Origin: Runella sp. SP2
GTDB taxonomy: Bacteria > Bacteroidota > Bacteroidia > Cytophagales > Spirosomataceae
Direction of reading: 5' to 3'
DNA: 64,000 bases
Assembly (NCBI RefSeq): GCF_003711225.1
Contig: NZ_CP031030.1
Span: 1,240,001-1,304,000, forward strand
The position numbers and the translations under genes are program-made. Shown here piece after piece: positions 16,864 to 26,864 of the stretch. The notes under the pieces are model-generated. The model saw only the letters and a list, made by a program, of their open reading frames with translations, did not search any database and was not told where the DNA came from. The stretch's first letter is position 1. Every line of letters starts with the position of its first letter.

Positions 16864-18738
16864 ATGATAAACGTATTAAAAACCTTTTTTCTTGCCTTAT
16901 GGGTAAGTAGCGTAGCGATTTCTGCCCATGCACAAAATCCTGATATTCAACACTTGCATCCCACAAATTGGTGGATAGGAATGAAAAATCCGAATGTGCA
17001 GCTGTTAGTCCACGGTAAAAACATCAGCACGGCCAAAGTGAGTTTGGCTTATCCAGGTGTTCAGATTAAAAAAACGCAAAAGCTGGAAAACCCCAATTAC
17101 CTTTTGATAGACTTGGTGATTGCCAAAACGACCAAACCTGGGGTTGTTAAGTTGGTGTTTAGCAATGGCAAATTTAAAAATACGCAAGCCTTCCCTTTGG
17201 CGACCCGCAAACATAAACCAAACAACATTACCACCGCCGATTTTATTTATTTACTCATGCCCGACCGCTTTGCCAACGGTGATGAGTCGAACGATAAGTT
17301 TTCGGATATGCTCGATACGCAGGCGGATAAAAATGTGCCTTATTTACGCCACGGTGGGGATTTTCAGGGAATTATCAATCACTTGGATTATCTACAAGAG
17401 TTTGGGGTAACAACCTTGTGGAATACCCCTGTCATTGAAAACAATACAGGCTTAAAAAAGGAACTTCATGGCAATATGCAAGCGGCCTATCACGGGTATC
17501 ACTTTAGCGACCATTACAAAATCGACCGTCGTTTTGGGGGCAATGAGGGCTATAAAAAGTTGTCGGCGGCGCTGCATCAGCGTGGAATGAAACTGGTTCA
17601 GGATGCAGTTTATAACCATGTGTCGGAAGACCATTGGATGTTTTTGGATCCGCCAACGAAGGATTGGTTCAATATGTGGCCAACTTACACCGCCACTAGC
17701 CACAAAGAACAAGTAATGCTCGACCCCAACGGAACAGAGGCCGACCGCCGCTTGTTGATTGATGGTTGGTTTATGCCGTTTTTGCCCGACGTCAACGCCC
17801 GAAATCCACATTTTGCAACCTACATGATTCAGCACGCTTTGTGGTCAACGGAAGAGTTTGGGGTGGACGGATGGCGCATTGATACCTACAAATACAACGA
17901 CATGGAGTTTATGAATCGTTGTAATAAAGCCTTGTTGGATGAATATCCTGACATGCTCATTTTTGGGGAAACGTTTGTGACTAACCCTGCTTTTATGAAT
18001 TATTTTGTGCAGAACAATGTCAATTATCCTTTCCAATGTAACCTTCCTGGTAGTTGCGATTTTCCAAGTTACTCGGCCATCGGCGACGCCCTCACGCAGC
18101 CTTGGAGTTGGGATGGAGGGGTAAATCGCCTTTACAGTACGTTGGCGCAAGATTATTTCTACAAAAACCCCTCTAAGATGGTAACATTTTTGGACAACCA
18201 CGATACCGACCGCTTTTTGTCGGTGATAGGGGAGGATTTTGCCAAATATAAAATGGGCATCACGTGGCTGTTGACGACGCGCGGCATTCCGCATCTTTAT
18301 TATGGGACAGAAGTGTTGATGAAAAACACCAAAAACCCTACCGATGCCGAAGTTCGCCAAGATTTTGTGGGAGGCTGGAAAGGCGATAAAGTCAATAAGT
18401 TTACGGCAGCTGGGCGTTCTGCCAAAGAAAATGAAGCCTTTGATTTGGTAAAAAAACTGGCTAATTACCGTAAAAACACCCCTTCATTGTACAACGGCAA
18501 GTTTACCCAATACCTTCCCCAAAATGGCATTTACGTGTATTTTAGGCATGATACTGCCAAAACAATTATGGTAATCATGAATAGCAATTCGGCCGAAACT
18601 ACGCTAGAAACAGCTCGTTTTGCTGAACGTACAAAAGGGTTTACGGGAGCAATGAATGTTTTGACCGAAGAGAAGATAAATTCGCTGAATAGCCTCAAAG
18701 TACCTGCAATGACAACCTGGGTATTGGAGTTGAAGTAA
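16864..18738 (+). CDS. Secreted GH13 alpha-amylase family enzyme (cyclomaltodextrinase/neopullulanase type)
   Basis: The start is MINVLKTFF with a signal peptide (cut near SAHA|QNP); 624 aa. An N-terminal beta-sandwich (~25-115, HPTNWWIGM) like Cyc-maltodext_N precedes the GH13 barrel: LMPDRFANGD, region I DAVYNH, region II GWRIDTY (nucleophile D340), region III GETF (acid/base E369), region IV DNHD (D447). A C-terminal beta domain ends the protein. All catalytic residues are present. It should cut alpha-1,4-glucans or cyclodextrins in the periplasm, like SusA (family knowledge). It has no T9SS domain and no sus genes immediately adjacent. Confidence 0.92.
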   Translation: MINVLKTFFLALWVSSVAISAHAQNPDIQHLHPTNWWIGMKNPNVQLLVHGKNISTAKVSLAYPGVQIKKTQKLENPNYLLIDLVIAKTTKPGVVKLVFSNGKFKNTQAFPLATRKHKPNNITTADFIYLLMPDRFANGDESNDKFSDMLDTQADKNVPYLRHGGDFQGIINHLDYLQEFGVTTLWNTPVIENNTGLKKELHGNMQAAYHGYHFSDHYKIDRRFGGNEGYKKLSAALHQRGMKLVQDAVYNHVSEDHWMFLDPPTKDWFNMWPTYTATSHKEQVMLDPNGTEADRRLLIDGWFMPFLPDVNARNPHFATYMIQHALWSTEEFGVDGWRIDTYKYNDMEFMNRCNKALLDEYPDMLIFGETFVTNPAFMNYFVQNNVNYPFQCNLPGSCDFPSYSAIGDALTQPWSWDGGVNRLYSTLAQDYFYKNPSKMVTFLDNHDTDRFLSVIGEDFAKYKMGITWLLTTRGIPHLYYGTEVLMKNTKNPTDAEVRQDFVGGWKGDKVNKFTAAGRSAKENEAFDLVKKLANYRKNTPSLYNGKFTQYLPQNGIYVYFRHDTAKTIMVIMNSNSAETTLETARFAERTKGFTGAMNVLTEEKINSLNSLKVPAMTTWVLELK

Positions 18739-18743
18739 ATTTC

Positions 18744-18817
18744 TTTGTCACTCCGACGATAGGAATGAGCCTACATCCAAATCGGGTATAGGCTCCTCCT
18801 ATCGTCGGAGTGACAAA
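18744..18817. repeat. Long palindrome (REP/MITE-like)
   Basis: Arms 18744-18773 and 18789-18817 pair over ~29 bp with a one-base bulge and a ~15-nt loop. The outer 21 bp (TTTGTCACTCCGACGATAGGA) pair perfectly. There is no proper T run after either arm, so it looks like a dispersed repeat more than a simple terminator. It may still end transcription between the amylase and the convergent small ORF. Confidence 0.85.
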
Positions 18818-18836
18818 AAAGGCATGTGTCAAGTTT

Positions 18837-19073
18837 TTATGCCATATTCCAAAAAATGACAAGAAAAATAAAAATCAAGCTAATTCCTGCAATTGTAGGT
18901 ATGACAGCTTTTAATCTATCTTCTTTGGGTATTACTTGAAGTCGTTTGTAATAGGTGTAAATCGATATTATTGCGAATAAAGGCAAAAACCAGTGTTGTT
19001 TCAATAATATCACCAATACAAAAAGTGAAATTAAGGTTAAAATTGTTATTGTTTTGTATTTATCCTGCAACAT
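18837..19073 (-). CDS. Small membrane protein, uncharacterised
   Basis: The ATG start gives MLQDKYKTITI (78 aa); a GTG 24 nt upstream is possible. Three hydrophobic helices are visible: ~7-24, ~27-40 and ~56-75, with the basic linker YYKRLQVIPKEDRLK between the second and third. No family recognised. It stands alone between a palindrome and the TPR gene. Confidence 0.55.
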   Translation of the reverse strand: MLQDKYKTITILTLISLFVLVILLKQHWFLPLFAIISIYTYYKRLQVIPKEDRLKAVIPTIAGISLIFIFLVIFWNMA

Positions 19074-19209
19074 AATAATGTTTGATTTAGTAGGCACTCA
19101 ACACAGTGAGCGTCAAAATATTGTCTAATCTACTTTACTGCTGCTTTTGAATGTTTCTTCCGCATGGGTACGGGGAAAGATGATTCAATCTAAATCAGAA
19201 TTGAAAAAA

Positions 19210-20616
19210 TTATTTTCGGTGCTGTTCAATTAATTTAAACAGCGCTTTTTGCTTTTCTAAATCAGGGAAAAAGACGTACAATTGCTCATGTGCATTGTAG
19301 TCGAGGGTGAGGGCGATTTCGAGGTGAAGCAGTGCTTCCTTGTATTCGCCACCATGAAGCAAATAGGCCACCGCCCGATAATACAGCGCGGCACTGTCGG
19401 GGATGGTATCTAGCCCTTCTTGAACTACGTCAAAAGCTTTCTTAAATTCGCTCTGATCAAATAAAGCCAACGACCACTTGAGCCAAACATCCTCAAAGTC
19501 AGGTTCAAGGTCAGCGGCTTTTTCAAAGGCCTCCATGCTGGAGAATACATTACCAATTTTGTACTCAAGGTCGCCCACCAACAACCAATAGTCGGCAATG
19601 AATTCATTGATTTTAATGGCTTTCCGAATGCAATTGAGCGCCTCTACCCATTTGTCCTCCACGGCCAAACAAACCGCAACGCCGTACCAAGCTTCATCCC
19701 ATTCTTTGTCAAGTTTGAGGGCATCGCGGTAATGTTCAAGGGCTTTGCCAAAGTCTTTGATTTTCTCAAAACTAGCGCCAATGTGGCAGTGCAAATCGGC
19801 CGTGGGAGATTCGTATTGAAGTGTCCGTAAATAATTGGTATTTGCTTCTGCAAATCGGTCTAAATTCATGTACGCATTGGCCATGTTGAAATAGGCCGAC
19901 GAAAAATCTTCCTTGATGACCGTGGCATAATCGTACGCATGGAGCGACTCTTCGTAGCGCCCGAGTTTGCTATAAACGATACCAAGGTTATACCACGCAT
20001 TGTAGGAATACGGGTCGCGGTCGATGAGTTCGTTGTAGTAGTCGATACTGTCTTCCAATTGTCCCATGATTTCGAGGCAAAAGGCCAGTTCGTACAACGC
20101 GCTTTCGTTGTCTAAGTTAATTTCGAGCGATGATTTGTAGTACTTTATTGCCTCGTCGTATTTGCCCGAATTTTGGTAGGCTTGGCCAATTTGGAACAGC
20201 ACGTCGTCTTTATCACCGTCTTCGATGTAGCGAAGCATTTCTTCATATACTTCCACCGACTGTTCATAATCGCCCATCATGTTATAGATGCCACCTTGCA
20301 TAAAAAGGACATCTAGGTCGTGGGGATGAAAAAGAGAGGCACGTTCAAGTAATGCGAGTGATTCTTCGTAACGTTGTTTTTGAGCAAGTAAATGTGCTTT
20401 GTCCAGTAAAAGCTCTAACGAATGTGGAAAATGCTCTAGTCCATACTCACAGGCTTGCAAGGCACGCTCCCAGTTCCCCTCTCCAATGTAATGTTCTACG
20501 ATGTGTTCGTAGGTGTCCAAATCAAAAAAATCGTGTTCTTGGTTCTTGAGCATTACCTCAAATCGTTGAACCGAATCCCGCCAATCGGGTTGTCTCTCCT
20601 CGAATTCTGGTTGCAT
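19210..20616 (-). CDS. Tetratricopeptide repeat protein
   Basis: 468 aa from ATG (MQPEFEERQPDW); a TTG start 21 nt earlier is less likely. About ten TPR units run through ~45-440, e.g. YNAWYNLGIVYSKLGRYEESL and DVLFQIGQAYQNSGKYDEAI, with high acidic content. There is no signal peptide or membrane helix, so it is a cytosolic scaffold of unknown partner. Similar large acidic TPR proteins are common in Cytophagales genomes. It is monocistronic by spacing. Confidence 0.88.
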   Translation of the reverse strand: MQPEFEERQPDWRDSVQRFEVMLKNQEHDFFDLDTYEHIVEHYIGEGNWERALQACEYGLEHFPHSLELLLDKAHLLAQKQRYEESLALLERASLFHPHDLDVLFMQGGIYNMMGDYEQSVEVYEEMLRYIEDGDKDDVLFQIGQAYQNSGKYDEAIKYYKSSLEINLDNESALYELAFCLEIMGQLEDSIDYYNELIDRDPYSYNAWYNLGIVYSKLGRYEESLHAYDYATVIKEDFSSAYFNMANAYMNLDRFAEANTNYLRTLQYESPTADLHCHIGASFEKIKDFGKALEHYRDALKLDKEWDEAWYGVAVCLAVEDKWVEALNCIRKAIKINEFIADYWLLVGDLEYKIGNVFSSMEAFEKAADLEPDFEDVWLKWSLALFDQSEFKKAFDVVQEGLDTIPDSAALYYRAVAYLLHGGEYKEALLHLEIALTLDYNAHEQLYVFFPDLEKQKALFKLIEQHRK

Positions 20617-20756
20617 ATCCTGAATGTATGGGGTCAATGTCTTAGTCGAAAGATAAGAAAATTTCTTTTCCTGTCAAATTTTTAACGTAATATCCTTCGA
20701 CTAAATTCCGTCATTTACCCCACACATTTCTAAGATAATTGATAATCAGGTGTTTT

Positions 20757-22397
20757 TTATTTCTTCATCACGTCTTCGATGATGTGTCCGATATTGCCGC
20801 TTGGCTCCAATAATTTGAGCAATGCGGCCACGGTTGGAGCAGTATCAGCGACTGCCGTACGGCTAAAGGTTTCGCCTGGTTTGATTCCCCAGCCGAAGAA
20901 AAGCAACGGAATGTGGGTGTCATAATTATAGGGAGCCCCGTGGGTGGCAGCGATGGTGCTCGACATCCATCCAGGCTCAGTCACAATCTGAATATCTCCG
21001 CTCCGTTTGGCGTGTGTTCCGTTTTTGTATAATGTAAGCAAATAGTCGTTGATGTTGGCGTTGCTCAAATCGTGGGTATTGAGTACTTCGGCTATGCCGT
21101 CAAAATCGAGCATGGTTGGGCGGATGGCTTCTACGATTTTATCAACCGATAAGTTTTTTTGTTTCAACAAATCGTGATTGAGGTACAACTGGTAATTTTC
21201 GGAAGCACGAATAAAATCACCGTCGCCAAATTTCTCTTTCAAAACGGCTTTTACGGCCGTATTGACTTGTCCAATGTTCAAACGTCCCGCAGGCAAACGG
21301 TTTGTTTTCCAAAGGTCTGTTACGTCCATTACCCCGTGGTCAGCTGATAGGAAAAGTAAGTAATTCCCTTTTCCCACTTGTGCGTCGAAAGCATTGAGCA
21401 ATTCTGCCAAGTCGCGGTCGAGACGAAGGTAAATATCTTCTTCTTCCACCGAGTTGGGGCCAAAACCGTGTCCAACGTAATCGGGAGTAGAGAAACTTAC
21501 GGCCAAGAAGTCGGTTGATTTTCCTTTGCCAAGTTGCTCGTTCTTCAAGGCTTCCAAAGCCATTTCTTTGGTAATGGTGTTGCCGTGTGGGGTACTTGCC
21601 AACACACCAAACGCATCCCCCGCAATTCCTGCTAAGTCATACGGGAAAACCGATTTTTTTGCGCCAGGAAGTTTGGTCTCGTATGGTTGGTCATCGGCCG
21701 TACTTTCAGTGTATTTTTCAATCGGAAGCAAGGTGTTCCAGTTTTGTTTCATCAACGCTGACGGACGTTTCTTCGCATTGTAGTCTTTTACCCATTGTGG
21801 TAGGTCGTTCATATAAAACGTGCTGGTAATCCAGCTTCCCGTTTTGCTGTCAAACCAATAAGCACCGTTGGCCGTGTGACCTGCGGGTAAAATAGCGCCA
21901 CGGTCTTTGATGGCAATTCCGATGGTTTTATTTTGGTAGTTGGTACCAATACGCAGCTGGTCAGTAATGGTGCTTACCAACATATTTTTTGGCGACATTT
22001 TGCCTGCGGTAGCGTTGGTTGTTCCTACAGGCTGGACGGTAGAGTCGGCCACGCAATACATACCTTTGCCGAGGCGTTTGTCGAACCAATCGTTCCCTAC
22101 AATTCCGTGAATGGCAGGCGTAGAACCCGTATAGACCGAAGCGTGGCCTGCCGCTGTTACGGTAAGTGCGTAGTGATAATGGTGATTACGGCAGTTGAAT
22201 CCTTCGCGCATGAGTCGTTTGAATCCGCCTTCACTGTATTTGTCATAATAACGAAACCAATAATCGTAACGCATTTGGTCCACGACAATTCCGACGACTA
22301 ATTTGGGACGTGCTAACGACGCGGGTTTGGTTGGTTTGGTTTGCGCCCAAAGCGTACTCATGCTCAAAAGCGCCAAGGTTAGTTTGAGGTACTTCAT
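20757..22397 (-). CDS. Exported alkaline phosphatase, PafA type
   Basis: 546 aa with a signal peptide (cut near TLWA|QT). Alkaline phosphatase superfamily: D40 in VVDQMRYD, nucleophile T81 in TVTAAGHAS, N102 in GND, and the K164-x-R166 pair (KDRG) that marks the phosphate monoesterase PafA subgroup. Metal ligands lie in STPDYVGHGFGP and SADHG. PafA is a calcium-activated, phosphate-insensitive periplasmic phosphatase in Bacteroidota (established). Monocistronic. The presence of the K-x-R pair argues against a phosphodiesterase/NPP assignment. Confidence 0.87.
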   Translation of the reverse strand: MKYLKLTLALLSMSTLWAQTKPTKPASLARPKLVVGIVVDQMRYDYWFRYYDKYSEGGFKRLMREGFNCRNHHYHYALTVTAAGHASVYTGSTPAIHGIVGNDWFDKRLGKGMYCVADSTVQPVGTTNATAGKMSPKNMLVSTITDQLRIGTNYQNKTIGIAIKDRGAILPAGHTANGAYWFDSKTGSWITSTFYMNDLPQWVKDYNAKKRPSALMKQNWNTLLPIEKYTESTADDQPYETKLPGAKKSVFPYDLAGIAGDAFGVLASTPHGNTITKEMALEALKNEQLGKGKSTDFLAVSFSTPDYVGHGFGPNSVEEEDIYLRLDRDLAELLNAFDAQVGKGNYLLFLSADHGVMDVTDLWKTNRLPAGRLNIGQVNTAVKAVLKEKFGDGDFIRASENYQLYLNHDLLKQKNLSVDKIVEAIRPTMLDFDGIAEVLNTHDLSNANINDYLLTLYKNGTHAKRSGDIQIVTEPGWMSSTIAATHGAPYNYDTHIPLLFFGWGIKPGETFSRTAVADTAPTVAALLKLLEPSGNIGHIIEDVMKK

Positions 22398-22532
22398 TTG
22401 TATAGGTGTAGTTAGAAACTAAAAAAAATTGCGGCTAAGTTACGTTAAGTTTTTGAACCTTATCTTTATAAATACGAAACTCAATTCTATAAAGGCTACT
22501 AATGGTTGTTTCTAGTGAGTTGGCTGCTTTGT

Positions 22533-22566
22533 AAAAAATCCGTCTGCCAAGAAACCTCGGCAGACG
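22533..22566 (-). terminator. Terminator of the sigma/FecR/TonB-receptor operon
   Basis: On the minus strand an 11-bp stem (CGTCTGCCGAG with CTTGGCAGACG, one mismatch) and a 4-nt loop are followed by GATTTTTT. It lies 45 nt past the receptor stop codon. Confidence 0.8.
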
Positions 22567-22610
22567 AGACAGATGGATGAAAACTAGGTAGGTCAATGAA
22601 TGTAAGGAAA

Positions 22611-25511
22611 TTAAAAAGAATAAGTGAGGGAGGTCCAGAAACTGCGTGGCAAGATAATGCGCCCAATCTGCAACGAGCCTTTTTCAAAGTTTCCGTTCAA
22701 TAAAAACTGGTCGCCACGTATATTTCCTTCGGTCAAACCGCGGCTGTTGGTAAGGTTGTCGCCCCACACGCGGAAGCCCAATTTTTTGGTGATTTTGCAA
22801 TCTAATCCCATCGAAAGTTCATCGTACCCACCCATGTGATAGACGTTACTTGGGGAGCTCCAACGCTTACCGATGTGGCGGAAACTGGCAAACAAATCGA
22901 AAATTTTGTAGTTATACGTCCCCGAAAGCTCCCAAATGACGTTCGGAATCCGCTCTGCGTAGTTGCCCGACCATGAGTAAAGCTTTCCAGCTAAATCAGC
23001 ACGGGCATTGGAAGGTGCCGTCACTTCGTATTGGGTGTATTTGCTGTTCTGGAAAGTGGTAACCAGACGGAAATTGAGGTTTTTAGAAGGAGTATAAGTT
23101 GCTTCGATTTCGGCACTTAGGTTTCGGCTAGAGGCAAATGTACCAATAGAAATAAACCCAGCGGTGGTATTCGGAATCAACATACTAGAAGCGATATTGG
23201 TTAGTTTTGCATATACCAATGAGCTAAACAACGAAAACTTGGGTGTGTTGATTTTGTAGCCTACTTCTGACATAAATACACCACGGTCTTTGACAGCATC
23301 AGGGTTAAAGGTAAAGTTAGAATAGTCACCGATGTTCAAAGCACTGTACGTTCTTGTGGCGCGTCCAAACAATGCGTGATGGTCATTGATTTTGTAGTTT
23401 AAACCCACCGACGCGGTGCCGTACGTTCGGGTTTCATCGAAGGGAGTGTAATTCGTGAACGGAGCCGTGTTTTGTAAACGTTGCCCTTTGATGTGGAAAC
23501 GGTCGGCACGTAAACCAAGGTCAAGGGTGAGGTTTCCTAAACTTACTTCGTCGGAAGCCCAAGCCGAAGTAATGCCCGTCGTTCCTTTGCGGTAGGTACC
23601 AATGTTAATGCCGCTGTAGCCATTGCCAGTAGCAGCTCCAATCAATAAGGTACGAGGTTGGTTGGCTATTTCGGTGTTAAACGTTGCCCCTAGTGAGAAA
23701 AGGTCAATGTCATAGGTATGAATTCCCGCCCCAAACGAAAGCGAATGTTTGCCTAATTGTTTGTTAAAGTCTAAGTTGTCAGAAAATTGTTTATCCGTAC
23801 TGTTGGTTCCAATGAAGGATTGACCTGTGTAAAAACCCGTTGGGTTATTAAGTTTTTGTCCGTCTAAAGTATAATAGTTGACGTTCGCTTTGTAGGCAGT
23901 GGCAGCGGTTACAATCGAACCAGTAAAATTAGAAGTAGTGCTTTGGTAGCGTAAATTGTTCTTGATTGTCCACTCGTTTTTGGTAATGTGTTTAAATTCA
24001 ATGCCTCCTGCTAATGACTTTAAATGAACACCGTCCGAAAAATCGTAGTTGTAAGTCTTACCAGTAGGTGCTACCAATGACACTTTGGTGTCGCGGGTGG
24101 CTAAGATTTGGGTCAACAAATCGAAATCTGGCAAAGCTTTGCCTTGTCCTGAACCGTCGTAGCTGTAGTATGAAGGCACAAGCCACGCTGTTTTATCGTT
24201 GAGGTATTTTCCGTAAAAACGAACGTAGCTATTGGGCTTGATTTCGTAGGTAAGGTTCATTTTCAACTGTCCACCGTCATTGGCGCGGTACGAAGGCGGG
24301 CGAATCCCATCGTCGGCGCGGTAAAAACCACCTACGTTAAATTTGAGCTTTGGCGCGATTTTGCCCCCAAAATTGGCATCAAAACGATTGGCATTCTGCG
24401 ACAAACCTCGGGTGTATTTTACTTTTCCCGTAAACTTATCTCCACCTGTGTTTGAAATGACGTTGATTAAAGCACCTGGAGTGTTGGCAAGCAAAACGGC
24501 TGCGTGGCCACCGCGAACTGCTTCAACGGTTTTGATGGTCAAATCCACTTTGTAATATTGGTCGGCAGAAGGGCTGGTACTAAAACCCGTTGGAAGTACC
24601 GGAAGACCGTCTTCCATTACCCCCATAAAAACGTAGCCACCGCCTGGTAAACCCCGCACTCGCACACTGCCAGGGCCGTCTCCACCGCTGCTTTCAACCG
24701 AAAGCCCAGGAATGGCCTTCAACATATCGGTACTGTTGAGGGGAGGGCGTTGGCTCAGTTGTTTGGCGTTGATGGTCGAAATGGCCACACTCGATTCGAT
24801 TTTCTTTTTGGGCGAACCGCTAGAGGTAACCACTACTTGTTCGAGCTGTAGGTTGTCTTCTTGAAGTACAATGTTGACTTGGACGTCGTTGCCTGTGACC
24901 GCTACGTCTTTTTTGAGCGTGATAAAACCAATGCTACTTAGGTTGAGGGTGTAGTTGCCATTGGGAATATCACTAAAAGTAAACATCCCATTTTTATCAG
25001 CGACTTGGCCTTTGTTTTGGTAGCTCAAAATCACCGTCGTTCCAATCAATGCTTCTCCTTTGGCATCGGTTATTTTCCCCGAAATGGTATGCCCTTCGGC
25101 TTTTGAGGCTTCCTCGTTTTGAAAGGAGTGAGGAAAGGAGGAGGGGCTTTTGGCGGTTCGACTGATAATGATAAGGTTGCCCGTTACTTTATAATTGAGT
25201 TCCAACGATTTGGTTACGTCATCCAACACTTTTTGTAGGGTTTGTTGGTCGGCATTAATGTTTATTTTGCGATTGGCCTGAATCATCTTTGAGCTAAAGA
25301 CAAACTTGGCGCTTACTTGTTTTTCAATGAGGTTAAATACGGTTTCGACGTCTTGTTTTTGGAGACGAAGGGTGATTTTTTGGTTCAGCACCGACTGAGC
25401 GTTGCTGTCGGTAGCGTAGGCATTGCTCATGAACCAAACGGCGATTAAAATCTGAGTGAGCGAGATACGCATAGCTCGGAGGAATACTTGGAGGTGTACG
25501 CTTTTTTTCAT
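22611..25511 (-). CDS. TonB-dependent receptor with STN signalling domain
   Basis: The start is MKKSVHLQVF (966 aa). Signal region ~1-40, then an STN domain (~45-120, QDVETVFNLIEKQVSAKFVFS and KININADQQTLQKVLDDV), a carboxypeptidase-regulatory domain (~142-225, HTISGKITDAKGEALIG), a plug with RVRGLPGGGYVFMG, and a barrel ending FWTSLTYSF. The STN domain passes the bound-ligand signal to FecR, whose gene is upstream, which releases the ECF sigma factor (FecA-FecR-FecI logic). There is no SusD partner, which favours a siderophore- or metal-type ligand over a polysaccharide, but the ligand is unknown. Confidence 0.92.
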   Translation of the reverse strand: MKKSVHLQVFLRAMRISLTQILIAVWFMSNAYATDSNAQSVLNQKITLRLQKQDVETVFNLIEKQVSAKFVFSSKMIQANRKININADQQTLQKVLDDVTKSLELNYKVTGNLIIISRTAKSPSSFPHSFQNEEASKAEGHTISGKITDAKGEALIGTTVILSYQNKGQVADKNGMFTFSDIPNGNYTLNLSSIGFITLKKDVAVTGNDVQVNIVLQEDNLQLEQVVVTSSGSPKKKIESSVAISTINAKQLSQRPPLNSTDMLKAIPGLSVESSGGDGPGSVRVRGLPGGGYVFMGVMEDGLPVLPTGFSTSPSADQYYKVDLTIKTVEAVRGGHAAVLLANTPGALINVISNTGGDKFTGKVKYTRGLSQNANRFDANFGGKIAPKLKFNVGGFYRADDGIRPPSYRANDGGQLKMNLTYEIKPNSYVRFYGKYLNDKTAWLVPSYYSYDGSGQGKALPDFDLLTQILATRDTKVSLVAPTGKTYNYDFSDGVHLKSLAGGIEFKHITKNEWTIKNNLRYQSTTSNFTGSIVTAATAYKANVNYYTLDGQKLNNPTGFYTGQSFIGTNSTDKQFSDNLDFNKQLGKHSLSFGAGIHTYDIDLFSLGATFNTEIANQPRTLLIGAATGNGYSGINIGTYRKGTTGITSAWASDEVSLGNLTLDLGLRADRFHIKGQRLQNTAPFTNYTPFDETRTYGTASVGLNYKINDHHALFGRATRTYSALNIGDYSNFTFNPDAVKDRGVFMSEVGYKINTPKFSLFSSLVYAKLTNIASSMLIPNTTAGFISIGTFASSRNLSAEIEATYTPSKNLNFRLVTTFQNSKYTQYEVTAPSNARADLAGKLYSWSGNYAERIPNVIWELSGTYNYKIFDLFASFRHIGKRWSSPSNVYHMGGYDELSMGLDCKITKKLGFRVWGDNLTNSRGLTEGNIRGDQFLLNGNFEKGSLQIGRIILPRSFWTSLTYSF

Positions 25512-25650
25512 ACTTTTGAACTGTTTTATTAAGGTGAAAATTTGGTAAAACAATCCCCTGCATCCTTGAAAAAAGATGTGCTTAGGCGTCAGAACCATTA
25601 AGGGGATTTCGAAACTAGGAGGGCGATGCTGGTACCATTACCCTCCTTTT

Positions 25651-26766
25651 TTATTTACATCCTTTGCTGTGTACCACTATCTGCCCGTCGATGACTTCGT
25701 AATGGGCTTCAATGGCTTCACAAATGATGGTCAATTTCTCATAAAGGCTTTGGTTAGTCAATGTGGCAGTGAGGGGACAGTCGGAAAGCAAATCTTCGTC
25801 AAAAAGAATGTCAACTTGGTACGCTTTTTCAAGCATTTTAAGTACTTCAGTAACGGGGGTATTGCAAAACGAAAAACTGGGTAACTCATTGGTAATGGAC
25901 ACTATCTGGGGTGTTTCACTGAGGGTTTTTACCAATTGATTGTTCGCGGGTTCAAACACTAATTTTTGATTGGCCGTCAAAACAACGCCTTTGGATTCTT
26001 GGCCGATGAGGTTTTTTGGGGTTTCAATGTCAAGTTTTTTGAAGACAGAAACCCGCCCTTCTCGTACTTCTACGATGGTTTTTTGAGCGCCTTCCTGTGC
26101 ATTTACCAAAAAACTTGTCCCCAATACTTTGGTTACTAAGTCGTTGGCATAAACCAAAAAAGGACGTTTGGCATCTTTGGTGACTTCAAAAAAAGCTACG
26201 CCAGAGAGATATACTTTACGATTATCTTTTTGGAAAGAGGCAGGGAAACTGAGGCGGGCGTTAGGTTCAAGAATGACTTTGCTGCCGTCGCTCAACAAAA
26301 CGGTTTGCGTTGACTTGGTATCGTTTATCTTTTCTACCAATTCTTGTCCCGCCGTGATTTGCTGGTAGGTACTTTGGGGAGATGGAGTAAATAAATAACG
26401 AACGCCCAATCCCAAGATAACAATAGCAGCAGCGCGCCAAACCCACTTCGACACAGGCCGAAAATGTACCATTGGGGTGGTATCGTCGGTTACTTCAATC
26501 GCTGGTGTTGCTTTGTCTGCCCGCGCTTTTTCGACCAATTTTTGGATTTCAATCTGAATTTCGACGTCGCTTATGGGCGACTGGTAGCGGCGATAAACAC
26601 TGCTCAAGAGCGTTTTTGCCTGCTTAATTTCTGATACTTGGTGCGGATTTTTTGCGAGGTAGCCTTCCCAAAACGCAATGTCTTCGGGCTGTTGGTAACG
26701 CACCCACTGTTGAAAGCGGGCATCCAACACAAAATCTTCGAGGCAATAGTCGTGGTATAAATTCAT
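25651..26766 (-). CDS. FecR-family anti-sigma factor / transmembrane regulator
   Basis: 371 aa. Cytoplasmic N-terminal helical domain (~1-100), one membrane helix (~109-126, WRAAAIVILGLGVRYLF), periplasmic FecR domain (~140-250, LSDGSKVILEPNARLSFP and VLGTSFLVNA) and a C-terminal DUF4974/STN-like domain (~295-365, PVTEVLKMLEKAY). It holds the ECF sigma factor encoded 98 nt upstream and receives the signal from the STN domain of the receptor encoded 139 nt downstream. Same-direction order sigma, fecR, receptor. Confidence 0.94.
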   Translation of the reverse strand: MNLYHDYCLEDFVLDARFQQWVRYQQPEDIAFWEGYLAKNPHQVSEIKQAKTLLSSVYRRYQSPISDVEIQIEIQKLVEKARADKATPAIEVTDDTTPMVHFRPVSKWVWRAAAIVILGLGVRYLFTPSPQSTYQQITAGQELVEKINDTKSTQTVLLSDGSKVILEPNARLSFPASFQKDNRKVYLSGVAFFEVTKDAKRPFLVYANDLVTKVLGTSFLVNAQEGAQKTIVEVREGRVSVFKKLDIETPKNLIGQESKGVVLTANQKLVFEPANNQLVKTLSETPQIVSITNELPSFSFCNTPVTEVLKMLEKAYQVDILFDEDLLSDCPLTATLTNQSLYEKLTIICEAIEAHYEVIDGQIVVHSKGCK

Positions 26767-26864
26767 TGTAATAAAGACTTCTATCTATACATAGGCAGCC
26801 TTTAACCTAGAATAATCAAAAAAAATCACATTTTTTTTCAAATGTTGATTTTGAGCCAATAGCG

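Noticed and set aside
17845-18360. 171-codon minus-strand frame inside the GH13 gene
   Set aside because: Shadow of the amylase, whose catalytic motifs all lie in the plus-strand frame.
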